Assembly (NCBI GenBank): GCA_025353725.1
Contig: JANXOF010000012.1
Location: forward strand, 1-64,000
Reading direction: 5' to 3'
Source: Polyangiaceae bacterium
GTDB taxonomy: Bacteria; Myxococcota_A; Polyangia; Polyangiales; Polyangiaceae
DNA: 64,000 nucleotides
A program made the translations under genes and the position numbers. Position 1 is the stretch's first letter, and the number at the start of each line of letters is the position of its first letter. Below the pieces are notes generated by a model, which was given only the letters and a program-made list of their open reading frames with translations, did not search any database and was not told where the DNA came from. Of this stretch, positions 8,791 through 17,439 are shown one piece after another.

Positions 8791-9978
8791 ATGAGCGATC
8801 GTCGTCGTCTTGCTTTGTTGTTGGTCGGTCTCCCTCTTGCGTTTTACGCCTACGCCTGTTCGAGCGATTCAACCGACGATGGCGGGGGCTCCCAGGCGGA
8901 TGGTGGCGTCGAGGCTGGCAAGAAGCCCGCTTCCGACGGCAGCACCGGATCGGATGGCAGCGTAGGTCCCGCGGTCGACGCCGGCGTCGACGCGAGCGAC
9001 GGAGCCGTGGCTCCGGCGTGTGTCGGCAACCCGCTAACCGCGGACGGCGGCACGTCTGACGGCGGCACGACGCTCGACGCGGCGGTCGCACAAACCATTG
9101 TGAGCGTACCCAACGGTGAATTCATTGACGGTCCGCAGTGGGTCGACACCGCGACAGGTGGATTCTTGGTTTACTCCGAATTTAATAACGGTCGGCGCAT
9201 CGCGCGGATTGCCGAAGATGGCGGCGCTGGCGCTACCTTTCGCGGGATGCCAGGTGGGCAAGACATCGGCGCGCTTGGTAGCGCGGTAAGCAATGGCATG
9301 CTCCTTACCGTTGTTTCTGACAGACGCCCGGATGGCGGAGCTGCGTCGGTCGTCTTTCAGACCGCACTCGACGGCGGCGCGGCGCCGACCATCCTGCTTT
9401 CTGTCGACGGCGGTGGCGGTTCGCCGAACGATCTCGTGATTGGAAAAGGCGGCACGGTCTACATCACGGACCCGCGGTTCCAGCAGAACCCTCCGAGGCC
9501 GCCGACCGGGATTCTTTCAATGGCTTCGGATGGCGGTAGCTTGACGCGAGCGGTCGCGTTCGCGACAGGCGGAGAAAAACCGAATGGCATCGCGCTCTCG
9601 CCCGACGGTACGAAGCTCTACGTCGGATTCACGGACCCGCCGCGCATCTTTTCGTACCCCGTGAGTGCCGCGGGAGTCTTGGCATCCAACGGCACGCCCT
9701 TCATCGCAGCCGAAAAGCTAGTTGACCTGCCGGACGGGCTCGCCGTTGATGTGGCAGGTAACGTTTACGTCGCTGAAGCACACAAAACCGAGGGAGTTTT
9801 TAGCGGCCGCGTTTCAGTGTTCTCAAGTACTGGCCAAAAGTGGGGTGAAATTGCTGTTCCTGACGGTCGGCCCACGAGCGTTGCCTTCGGCGGAACGGAT
9901 AAGAAAACCCTTTTCATCACCCTTGAAAGAGGCATTCGCGTCTACAAAGGACGCTGCGCTGGTCTCGCGGATAACTGA
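8791..9978 (+). CDS. Beta-propeller lipoprotein (SMP-30/NHL-like)
   Basis: A 395-aa lipoprotein. I chose the ATG at 8791 because a GGAGGA ribosome site lies just upstream and because it gives a classical signal peptide ending in the lipobox AYAC. After the Cys comes a Gly/Asp/Ser/Ala-rich linker of about 60 residues, typical of myxobacterial surface lipoproteins. The remainder has repeated propeller-like blades (LPDGLAVDVAGNVYVAEA, PNGIALSPDGTKLYVGF), as in SMP-30/gluconolactonase and NHL proteins. A sugar-lactone or scaffold role is possible, but catalytic residues cannot be assigned. The gene converges with the GT4 gene (13-bp gap). Confidence 0.8.
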   Translation: MSDRRRLALLLVGLPLAFYAYACSSDSTDDGGGSQADGGVEAGKKPASDGSTGSDGSVGPAVDAGVDASDGAVAPACVGNPLTADGGTSDGGTTLDAAVAQTIVSVPNGEFIDGPQWVDTATGGFLVYSEFNNGRRIARIAEDGGAGATFRGMPGGQDIGALGSAVSNGMLLTVVSDRRPDGGAASVVFQTALDGGAAPTILLSVDGGGGSPNDLVIGKGGTVYITDPRFQQNPPRPPTGILSMASDGGSLTRAVAFATGGEKPNGIALSPDGTKLYVGFTDPPRIFSYPVSAAGVLASNGTPFIAAEKLVDLPDGLAVDVAGNVYVAEAHKTEGVFSGRVSVFSSTGQKWGEIAVPDGRPTSVAFGGTDKKTLFITLERGIRVYKGRCAGLADN

Positions 9979-9991
9979 GACTCAAAAGCGT

Positions 9992-11137
9992 TTACAGGCT
10001 GTCGTAGATTCGCTCGTAAGCGCGGGCCATCACGGCTACTGAAAAACGATCCGTGACGGCGTCGTGAGCTCGTCCTCCGCGACGCCGGACTTCTTCGGGG
10101 TGGTCAATGGCGTCCTGCATCGCGCGCGCGAGGGCTGACGCCGAGTGGCCATGCGCGAGCCACCCCGTGTCGCCGTCCGTGACGATCTCGGGAATGCCGC
10201 CCGTGGGAAGCGCCACGACCGGCTTTCCCATGGCCATGGCCTCGAGTAGCGCGACCCCGAGGCCTTCCGCACGCGCGCTTGAGAGCGCGATGTCGGCGCT
10301 CTCCACGGCGTTCCGCACGTCGCCTACGTACCCGACAAAGCGCACGCGACCGTCGACGCCGAGCTGTTTTGCGCGCGCGCCTAGCGCCGTCCGCTGCTCA
10401 CCGTCTCCCACGATGTCGAGCTCTGCGTGGGGGACAAGCGCGAGGGCTTCAAGCGCAACGTCGAGACCCTTTCGAGGATCAAGCCGACCGAGCGAGACGA
10501 AGCGAACGCTGCGCGCCGCGACTACACCGCCTGCGGCGCCACCGCCCGTGACGACCTCAGACGACGCCAACGCCGTCCGCGGTTCGTTTGGGCGCGGAGC
10601 GAAGTGCACTGTGTCGACGCCGTTCGTGACGACGTGAACCCACGGCGCGACCCACGGCGCTTTCGCAAGCGCGACACGCGAAACATGCGACGAGATGCAC
10701 ACCACTGCGTCGGCGCGCGTGAGCGACCATCTCGAAAATGGCCAGCAGCTCGGGTCGTCGTACACACGCGTAGAGTGCTCGGTTCTCACGACTTTGGCGC
10801 CGACGCGGCGGGCCGCGCGCGTGCCGACGACCTGCGAACCGAACGTGTGAAGGTGAGCTATCGCGGCGTCGCGCTTCGTGAGAACGGCCGCGAGCCATGC
10901 GGCGTCGCGAGGTCCGAGCGAGCGAGCGAGGTAAGACAGCGGAGTCTCCCGCACCGGAGAGCGCTCGTCGACGTCGAGCCCGGCGTCGACAAACAGCGCA
11001 CGAAGCCGTTCGCTAGGCGTAAAAAGAGCCACGGTATGACGACGCGCCGTCTGCGCGCGCACCAGGTCGACGAGCATGCGCTCGGCGCCGCCGACCTCAC
11101 CCGCCACGACCACATGGACGACAGGACCGTGACTCAT
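9992..11137 (-). CDS. GT4-family glycosyltransferase
   Basis: A retaining GT-B glycosyltransferase, last gene of a three-gene minus-strand operon. The N-terminal acceptor domain begins with GEVGGAERMLVDLV. The C-terminal donor domain has VSLGRLDPRKGLD, GDGEQR and the E-x7-E signature EGLGVALLEAM followed by GKPVVALPTGGIPEIV. The ATG at 11137 gives 381 aa and sits 4 nt after the flippase stop, with AGGATG just upstream. An upstream GTG at 11161 would give 389 aa and a 20-bp overlap with the flippase gene. It probably adds a nucleotide-activated sugar to a lipid-linked or surface glycan in the same pathway as the flippase and deacetylase. Confidence 0.9.
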   Translation of the reverse strand: MSHGPVVHVVVAGEVGGAERMLVDLVRAQTARRHTVALFTPSERLRALFVDAGLDVDERSPVRETPLSYLARSLGPRDAAWLAAVLTKRDAAIAHLHTFGSQVVGTRAARRVGAKVVRTEHSTRVYDDPSCWPFSRWSLTRADAVVCISSHVSRVALAKAPWVAPWVHVVTNGVDTVHFAPRPNEPRTALASSEVVTGGGAAGGVVAARSVRFVSLGRLDPRKGLDVALEALALVPHAELDIVGDGEQRTALGARAKQLGVDGRVRFVGYVGDVRNAVESADIALSSARAEGLGVALLEAMAMGKPVVALPTGGIPEIVTDGDTGWLAHGHSASALARAMQDAIDHPEEVRRRGGRAHDAVTDRFSVAVMARAYERIYDSL

Positions 11138-11141
11138 CCAC

Positions 11142-12533
11142 TCATCCTGCTTCGGGCTCACTTCGAGGCTCCGCGTCAGTGACTCGTTCGACGGGAAGGT
11201 CGCGAACAGCCTTCAGGCGAGCCTCGAACTGAAACCAAAAGATGACCGCGATGACGGCGTGGACACAGGATGTGGAAAGCGCAATGCCCCTCAGCCCGAG
11301 GACGTTCAGCAACACGAGGTTAAAGACTGCGTTCGATCCCGCGTTGAGGATTCCCATTCCGATCATAATCGAGCTATTTTTGAGCGCTACGTGAGCCCGC
11401 GCAAGCACGAGTAAGGCCCCGAATGGGGCAAGCCCGACGAGGTGGTACGGCAGCAGCTCGATCATCGTCGTGACGCCCGCCGCATCCATCTGGCCTCGAA
11501 GGAATACGGCGCGCAAAATCGGACCGCGGAGCGCCATCATGAGCGCTGTCGAGGCGAGCAGGAGAAGGGTCACTGTCGTGAGTGAGGAGACGACGGTGCG
11601 GCGAAACGTTCGCAGGTCGCGACGCGCGAAATCCTCCGACAAATGCGACAAAAGTACCGGCAAGAGTGCAGCTTGGAGGAGCGACGTTGGCACAAGCGCG
11701 ACGTCGCCGGAGTAGCGCAACATCGTGCCCGCGCCGACGATTCCCGAAAGGCCCGCCATGAGCTGGTCGACAACGGGATTGACGCGCGTGACGGCGCCGC
11801 CCCCGACCTCGTGAGCAATGAGGCGGGCGACTCGCGTGAGCGCCGCGGGTCGCTTCATGGTCAGGTCGATTTTCACGCCTTTGATGTGAATCGTGAACCA
11901 CGCCAAAAGCGCCAGCGCGGCGAGCTCACCTGCGAGTGCGCTGAAGGGGACGAGAAGCACGCCGACCTTGGCGTGACCGCCGGCTAAAAGGGCGATCGTG
12001 ACGGCCATGCCTAGGCCACTCGCGATCGGCTGAATGACAAAGTGACGCTCCACCGTGAGCAACGCGCCGAAAAAGGTGCGAGTTGCCATCACGATCAGAA
12101 AAAGAGTGAACGGCGCCACCATCCACGCCGCAAGCGTGAATTCTGCACCTACGTAGCGGAACGCAAACCACCCGAGCGCGAGCGCTCCCACGGAGACGGC
12201 GAGTGCGCCGCCAAGGACCCACGTGTGGAGCAAGACCGATCCCAAAAGTGCGGGCACACCTGCCGGATGCGCGAGCCGCTCCTCGGCGAGCACGGGCACG
12301 AGCGGCGAGTCTTTGAACGCGGAAAAGACGAGCGAACCCGCGAATGAAAAGACCGCCCATGAAAAAAAATAGACGTCCATCGCCGCCGTGCGACCGAACC
12401 AAAACGCGAGTACCAACGGGAGAAAGAGCTCTCCTGTGCGGAACACCACGAGCGCCGGCATAACCAAGAGCGTCGTGCGCAAAAGCGATTTTTGGGGAGT
12501 CGCTGTCCGCGTAGCGGTCTCGTGGTCACTCAC
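11142..12533 (-). CDS. MurJ/MviN-like polysaccharide flippase
   Basis: A 463-aa integral membrane protein with about 12-14 hydrophobic helices. The start of the protein resembles the MurJ/MviN branch of the MOP superfamily (AFWFGRTAAMDVYFFSWAVFSF and FKDSPLVPVLAEE). MurJ flips lipid II. Relatives inside glycan loci flip undecaprenyl-linked oligosaccharides, and given the deacetylase and GT4 neighbours that second role is the better inference. The start overlaps the stop of the deacetylase gene by 4 bp (ATGA), indicating translational coupling. Confidence 0.85.
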   Translation of the reverse strand: MSDHETATRTATPQKSLLRTTLLVMPALVVFRTGELFLPLVLAFWFGRTAAMDVYFFSWAVFSFAGSLVFSAFKDSPLVPVLAEERLAHPAGVPALLGSVLLHTWVLGGALAVSVGALALGWFAFRYVGAEFTLAAWMVAPFTLFLIVMATRTFFGALLTVERHFVIQPIASGLGMAVTIALLAGGHAKVGVLLVPFSALAGELAALALLAWFTIHIKGVKIDLTMKRPAALTRVARLIAHEVGGGAVTRVNPVVDQLMAGLSGIVGAGTMLRYSGDVALVPTSLLQAALLPVLLSHLSEDFARRDLRTFRRTVVSSLTTVTLLLLASTALMMALRGPILRAVFLRGQMDAAGVTTMIELLPYHLVGLAPFGALLVLARAHVALKNSSIMIGMGILNAGSNAVFNLVLLNVLGLRGIALSTSCVHAVIAVIFWFQFEARLKAVRDLPVERVTDAEPRSEPEAG

Positions 12534-13462
12534 GCGCGGAGAATCTCGGGTACGTCACCGAGGCCCACCACTTGAATGCCTGCGCCTTGCGCAAACGTTA
12601 GAAGCGACCGCAGGCGGGCGAGGATGCCTTGTGCCTGGGTCTCGTTCGCCGCGTAGGGGCTCGTGTTCGGAACGACCTCGACGTTGTGAAACATTGCGTT
12701 GAGGATGACCGGCTTGGTGGGGGCGCATCGAACAGCCTCTGCAATTTCGTCCTCGGCGACGCGGATAAGGGGGCCGCTGGTCCCTCGGGTGGGACGAAGC
12801 CAGCGCGGTTCGACATAGCGGCCGAGGCCTGGAATGAAGTTGCGGAGGCGCCGCCGAATGGTGACGGGCACTTCGAGTATCGACGCCTTCCCAGGCAGGC
12901 CCGGCGCGTGCGGGTTCGGCCGATACGGTTGGCTTGGGGAGCCGCGAAACGAAAGCCCGGGCGCCCCCGACGAGGTCCAATCCATGTGCGGAGTGACGCT
13001 CGACTCTACGGCGTACCCAAGAGATTCCAGGATCGGAATCGTCTGAGGCCCGATGCCGAAGCGCCCGGCCCGAAAGGACTGCGGTTGGTGATCGAGCGTT
13101 TTGATAAACAAATCGGTGAGATACGTGAGCTTTTGGCGCTCGATCTGAGGCGTGTAGTCGCGCTGAAAGACCCGCGTGACGTCGGGTTCGAAAGCCCCGG
13201 GCTCTGCATATTCGCCGTGCAAATGTGTGCCCAGCTCACATCGGCTTGCGAGCGCGCGGAACGTTTCGGCGCAGGCGGCATCCCGGAGCACCTCCGGCGA
13301 GAGCAGATAGGTCGGTTTCGCCCCGAAAGACTCGAACATGGGTTGGAGCCGTTTGACGATCCCGTCTTCGACGCCCGCGAACGACATCGGCTGACGGCAC
13401 CTCCAGCGTGTGCCCTTGTCACATTCCGTGTCGATGGAAACGCATAAGTAGGTGCGGGCCAT
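12530..13462 (-). CDS. Polysaccharide deacetylase (NodB-like)
   Basis: A 310-aa carbohydrate esterase-4-like protein, first gene of the operon. The ATG at 13462 gives the compact start MARTYLCVSIDTE; a longer reading frame exists upstream but is Ala/Arg-rich and lacks similarity. D11 (SIDTE) fits the catalytic base, GTHLHGEY gives the His-rich metal site, and FRAGRFGIGPQTI is the conserved Arg block. The family removes N- or O-acetyl groups from glycans. There is no signal peptide, so it may act on a cytoplasmic, lipid-linked intermediate. It is divergent from the multispanning protein gene, across 139 bp. Confidence 0.85.
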   Translation of the reverse strand: MARTYLCVSIDTECDKGTRWRCRQPMSFAGVEDGIVKRLQPMFESFGAKPTYLLSPEVLRDAACAETFRALASRCELGTHLHGEYAEPGAFEPDVTRVFQRDYTPQIERQKLTYLTDLFIKTLDHQPQSFRAGRFGIGPQTIPILESLGYAVESSVTPHMDWTSSGAPGLSFRGSPSQPYRPNPHAPGLPGKASILEVPVTIRRRLRNFIPGLGRYVEPRWLRPTRGTSGPLIRVAEDEIAEAVRCAPTKPVILNAMFHNVEVVPNTSPYAANETQAQGILARLRSLLTFAQGAGIQVVGLGDVPEILRA

Positions 13463-13601
13463 CGCCCATCCCTTACCGCGCCTCGTAGCGGCGAGGCAAT
13501 TCGCAGCAGCGGTGCACGCCAATCTGCGGATATTCGCGCCTGTGGCCGATGCGCACACTGGCGGCCGAGCAAAAGTCGCGGCATACGCTCTCCTAGGGAT
13601 C

Positions 13602-15431
13602 ATGACCACGCATGTGACCGAGCCGCCGAGCGAGTCGATCGACGAGGAACGCGACCTCACTCGCGACAGGTCGCCGCCTCCGCCGCGGCTGGGCTCGGGC
13701 TTGTCCGGGCTGCGCGCCTACGTCGGCGGCGCTTCTCGCGCCACATCTGGGGATGAGGGCTTGAGGGCGGCGTCGGTCTGGGCTCAACCTTCCATTCACT
13801 CACCTCGCGCAGGCTCGGAACGAGCCGCCGCGCAACCGACTACGAAACGATCGCTTTGGATCGCGCGTGCCGCTTGGGCTGGTCTCGGCGTGGTGGGGCT
13901 GTTCTCGATCCTCGTCTTTTGGGCGTTTGACGCGTTACCGTTTCAGGACTTGCCCGCCCACGCAGGGCTTATCGCGATGCGCCATCGCTTCGGCGCATCG
14001 CCGCTCGCCTCGAGCTTTGAGTCCCGCTTCTTCGTTCTCGCCCCGCACATTGGCCCGTATTCGCTCTTTCGTTTTCTAGGCGAGACCTTCGTGAGCGTCG
14101 TTGGTCCGTTAGGGGCCGTACGAGCCCTCGCGACACTGCCCGTGGTGGCGACGCCGATGGCGATGCTCCTGGCCCGCCGCCGACTCCACGCCGACAAGAC
14201 CCCCGTCTACGGCTATCTGGGGGTTGCCCTTTCCTTCGGATTTATGACCCTCCTAGGGTTCGCGAGCTACTTGCTTGGTGTGGCGGTGATGCTCGTCGGA
14301 CTTGTGATGTGGCTCGAGCTCCTGGTCGCCGCCGACGACCGCGCGGCCGACCTTCGCAAGCGTGAGCTCGTGATGGCGGCGTTCACGCCGCTCATTTTCA
14401 TCGCACACGGCCATGCGTTCGTCTTGTTCTTGCTTTGTGCGTGCGTTTCTGCCGCGAGTTCCGGTGATCGGGCGGCGCGATTCGTTCGCTTCCGCGCGTT
14501 TGCCCCGGCCGTCGCTCTTGCTGGGTGGGTCGCGTGGATTGAGCGAGGCGCCTCCACACCCGCGGGCTCGGTGCCTGTTGTACCGCCGCTGATGCCGGTC
14601 TTTCAAAGTCCAGCAGCAAAGTTCGAGCTGCTCGTCACACCGACGTTGATGACCCGCAGCGGCGTCGACTTTTTCGTCGGTATCGCGCTTTGGGCCTTCG
14701 CCGCGTTGTGCTCATTTTACACGCTACGCGCGCTCGGTAAGTTACGCGCGCCTTCGACGACCCCCGCGGCGCGTCACAGTCGTGCGCTCTACGCTTCCGC
14801 CGCAGCGCTTTTTGTTCTGTTTCTCGTCCTTCCTCACGCGGTCGGATGGTTCGGCTTTGTCGACGGCCGGCTGCTGCCGCTCGTCCTGATGTTCGCCTTA
14901 CTTGGCGTACGCCGTGATGCGCTGCCGCGCTCGCTTGCCGTCGCCGCGAACATCGGCGCGCCTGCGGCTGCCGCAGCGCTCGCTGTCGTCGCGCTGACGG
15001 CGTCGTACCTCTTCCAAGACGAGGCCCACGGCTACCGCGAGGTCCTTGCGCACGTGCCTGCCGAAGCAACGCTGCTCAACCTCCCTCTCGACCCGAACAG
15101 CGATATCTTCACGGCACATCCCTTCATCCACTACGACAAGCTTGTGCTTGCCGATCGCCCCGTGGTGGTGAGCGATGTCTGGTTTCACCAGGGTTCCGCG
15201 CTTTATCCGACGTCAGAAAACCCCGCGTTGCGTCTCCCGGCGAGCTACAGCGAGAGCGACCTAAAGTTCATTGAATGGCCTGCTTATCGCCTTCAAGACT
15301 GGGATTTTGTGCTGATTCGGACGCGTCCGTCGGCCTCGCAGCCGTACACGCCGAATGACCTGACGCTCGAAGAGCACATCGGAGGCTGGTGGCTCTTCAA
15401 GCGCGTCCCCGGCTCTTCGGCCGCGCGCTAG
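13602..15431 (+). CDS. Multispanning membrane protein, GT-C-like architecture, function unknown
   Basis: A 609-aa protein. The ATG at 13602 follows an AGGGAT ribosome site; an upstream in-frame start exists but adds only low-information sequence. The first 80 or so residues are polar and probably disordered. They are followed by roughly ten hydrophobic helices from about residue 84 (LWIARAAWAGLGVVGLF onward), with a long loop after the first helix (DLPAHAGLIAMRHRF). The last 130 residues form a soluble domain rich in Trp and aromatic residues (FIHYDKLVLADRPVVVSDVWF). The layout resembles GT-C membrane glycosyltransferases, but I see no certain catalytic motif. The gene sits between glycan-pathway genes, and its stop overlaps the methyltransferase stop by 2 bp (CTAG). 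Confidence 0.75.
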   Translation: MTTHVTEPPSESIDEERDLTRDRSPPPPRLGSGLSGLRAYVGGASRATSGDEGLRAASVWAQPSIHSPRAGSERAAAQPTTKRSLWIARAAWAGLGVVGLFSILVFWAFDALPFQDLPAHAGLIAMRHRFGASPLASSFESRFFVLAPHIGPYSLFRFLGETFVSVVGPLGAVRALATLPVVATPMAMLLARRRLHADKTPVYGYLGVALSFGFMTLLGFASYLLGVAVMLVGLVMWLELLVAADDRAADLRKRELVMAAFTPLIFIAHGHAFVLFLLCACVSAASSGDRAARFVRFRAFAPAVALAGWVAWIERGASTPAGSVPVVPPLMPVFQSPAAKFELLVTPTLMTRSGVDFFVGIALWAFAALCSFYTLRALGKLRAPSTTPAARHSRALYASAAALFVLFLVLPHAVGWFGFVDGRLLPLVLMFALLGVRRDALPRSLAVAANIGAPAAAAALAVVALTASYLFQDEAHGYREVLAHVPAEATLLNLPLDPNSDIFTAHPFIHYDKLVLADRPVVVSDVWFHQGSALYPTSENPALRLPASYSESDLKFIEWPAYRLQDWDFVLIRTRPSASQPYTPNDLTLEEHIGGWWLFKRVPGSSAAR

Positions 15432-16009
15432 CCTTTTCGTTGCCAAAACAGGAACGTGTGCTGACGTTCGCGGAAGGGAAGCGTCACGTCAATACGCTCG
15501 AGGTTTCGCGCACCGAAACGGCAAGGCGCGAAGGCGCAGCTCGCGGGGCTTTTGCTCGGGTCGACATGGGTAGGCTTGAGAGGGTTGACCCCAAGTACGA
15601 GCCAGCCCCCGGGCCTAAGCGCGGAGGCGCACGCGGCGAGTGCCTTGTCGACCTCTGACGGGTCATTGAGCCCGAATCCAATGACACCGCTCATGACGAT
15701 GGCATCGAAGATGAACCCCGGGAAGTGAGTGGCCAGATCTTGAACGCTCCCAACGGCATGCGGTTCGCCGCCGAACGGGGTCAACCGCGCCTCAGGGTCA
15801 ATCGAGGCGAACACTTTGCCTGTAAACAGCGCGGCGTAGTGTTTCGTGTACCATTGCACGCCGACAAACAGCGCGCGCTGCACAGCGACGTCGGCTGCAA
15901 ACGTAGCGAGAATCTCGCGTTCGAGCACGCGACGATCCGGAGGGAGGTAAAGCCCGTGCTTCCACGCGGTATGCAGAACTTCGGCGCGCGCCCACGCGAA
16001 TGGATTCAC
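15428..16009 (-). CDS. SAM-dependent methyltransferase-like protein (DUF268-like)
   Basis: A 193-aa class-I methyltransferase-like protein. It contains a motif I-like FASIDPEARLTPFGG segment, FDAIVMSGVIGFGLND (motif IV region) and CASALRPGGWLVLGVN (post-motif strand). The overall pattern resembles DUF268/methyltransferase-11-type proteins that modify sugars in glycan loci. The only canonical start is the GTG at 16009. Upstream, the same frame stays open to a TAA near 16124 and reads as protein-like sequence (WGYTSEHGPQSWN) without any ATG, GTG or TTG, so the real N-terminus is uncertain. It is convergent with the membrane protein gene and divergent from the GT4 gene at 16090. Confidence 0.75.
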   Translation of the reverse strand: MNPFAWARAEVLHTAWKHGLYLPPDRRVLEREILATFAADVAVQRALFVGVQWYTKHYAALFTGKVFASIDPEARLTPFGGEPHAVGSVQDLATHFPGFIFDAIVMSGVIGFGLNDPSEVDKALAACASALRPGGWLVLGVNPLKPTHVDPSKSPASCAFAPCRFGARNLERIDVTLPFRERQHTFLFWQRKG

Positions 16010-16089
16010 GCCGCGTGCGTATGCCGCTTCGGTCTGGGGAGCAACGTTCCAGCTTTGCGGGCCGTGCTCGCTAGTGTAACCCCACTGCG

Positions 16090-17439
16090 ATGAACGCGGC
16101 TTTTTCGGGCGAGTTTAGCGTCGGCAACACGGGCTCAGGCGATGCCGCTGCGGCGGTGCTCGTTTCGGCCCGTCGGAAGGTACGCGTTCTGTTCATCAAC
16201 GACACGGCGCGTAACGGCGGACCAGGGCGGAGCCTCTTTTACATCCTAAAGTTCCTTGACCCTAACGTTGTGCATCGCGCGGTCGTCTTGCCGCGCCCCG
16301 GCGTCATTAGTGAGCTTTACGAGTCGCGCGGAGTCACCGAAGATCTCTTGTTCGAGCCGGATCTCGTTGAGAACCCGATCGAGCCGTGGAATCGGTCTAT
16401 GGAGCGCCTCGACTTCGACGCGCCACGCGCCGTGCAAGGCGTAAGGGCGGTGGGCAACGTATTCCGTGCGACGCGCGCGCTCGTAAAGCTCACGAGCGTC
16501 ATTCGTCGAGGGATGTTCGACCTCGTGTACTGCAACGGTACGAACGCCGACTTCGCGGGCGGCGCGCTCGCGCGGATGTCCGGCGTGCCCGTCATTTGGC
16601 ACGTTCGCTACACCTCGCTCCCGAAGGCCGTGCGCGGCGTCCACGACAGGCTTGCCGCGAGCCACGGCGTTCGCCGAATTCTTTGCGTTTCGAACGCGTC
16701 GGCGAAGCTTTTTCCGCACTGCCCTGAAAAAGTCCGCGTGATTCACAACGCGCTCGACGTCGCGGAGTTCGACGCTCGCGGCGTGACCCCGACGTTGCGC
16801 GAAGAGCTGAAGCTTGCGCCCGGTACGGTCGTGTTCGGCAGCCAAGGGCGAATTTTACCGCGAAAAGGCTACGTCGAGATGATTCGAGCGGCGCACCTCG
16901 CGCTCGGTCGAATGACCGACGTGGAGCGAACCCGCGTGCACTTTGCCGTGCTCGGAGATACGCCGGAGGACATGCAGCCGGACCACCTTGCCGAGTGCCG
17001 GGCGCTCGTTCAAGAGCTTCGCATCGGCCAGCATTTTACGTTTCTTGGATTTCGAAACGACGTAAAGCCGTATGTCACTGACTTCGACGTGGCCGTCGTC
17101 CCGAGCGTCTACGCCGACCCGCTGCCGCGCGCGGTGATCGAGTCGATGGCGCTCGGTAAGCCCGTCATCGCGTTCGACGTAGGCGGCGTAGCCGAGATGC
17201 TCGAAGGGGGAACGACCGGCACGCTCGTTCGCGGCCTGCCACCTGACGTCGACGGCCTAGCGACTCAAATGCTCATCTATTTTCGCGATCCGGCGCTTCG
17301 GGAGACGCAAGGGCGTGCCGGGCGTGCACGCGTCGAACGCGACTTCGACGGCGCCACGCAGGCTCAGCGCATTCAAAACGAGATTATCCTCGCTTCGGGC
17401 CTTTCTCAGGCCAGTGGTGTGGCTCGGGCAACCGCTTGA
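16090..17439 (+). CDS. GT4-family glycosyltransferase
   Basis: A 449-aa GT-B glycosyltransferase. NGGPGRSLFYILKFL marks the N-terminal acceptor domain. The donor domain has GSQGRILPRKGYVEMI, FTFLGFRNDVKPYV and the E-x7-E-like PRAVIESMALGKPVIAFDVGG near 345-365. The first 30 residues before VRVLFINDTA are weakly conserved in character, so a later start is possible. The stop TGA overlaps the TTG start of the following MMPL transporter (TTGA), implying coupled translation and a shared pathway, perhaps glycolipid synthesis and export. Confidence 0.9.
   Translation: MNAAFSGEFSVGNTGSGDAAAAVLVSARRKVRVLFINDTARNGGPGRSLFYILKFLDPNVVHRAVVLPRPGVISELYESRGVTEDLLFEPDLVENPIEPWNRSMERLDFDAPRAVQGVRAVGNVFRATRALVKLTSVIRRGMFDLVYCNGTNADFAGGALARMSGVPVIWHVRYTSLPKAVRGVHDRLAASHGVRRILCVSNASAKLFPHCPEKVRVIHNALDVAEFDARGVTPTLREELKLAPGTVVFGSQGRILPRKGYVEMIRAAHLALGRMTDVERTRVHFAVLGDTPEDMQPDHLAECRALVQELRIGQHFTFLGFRNDVKPYVTDFDVAVVPSVYADPLPRAVIESMALGKPVIAFDVGGVAEMLEGGTTGTLVRGLPPDVDGLATQMLIYFRDPALRETQGRAGRARVERDFDGATQAQRIQNEIILASGLSQASGVARATA

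Noticed and set aside
16317-16845. Minus-strand frames inside the GT4 gene as part of a longer methyltransferase
   Set aside because: A TAA stop near 16122-16124 ends the methyltransferase frame before this point.
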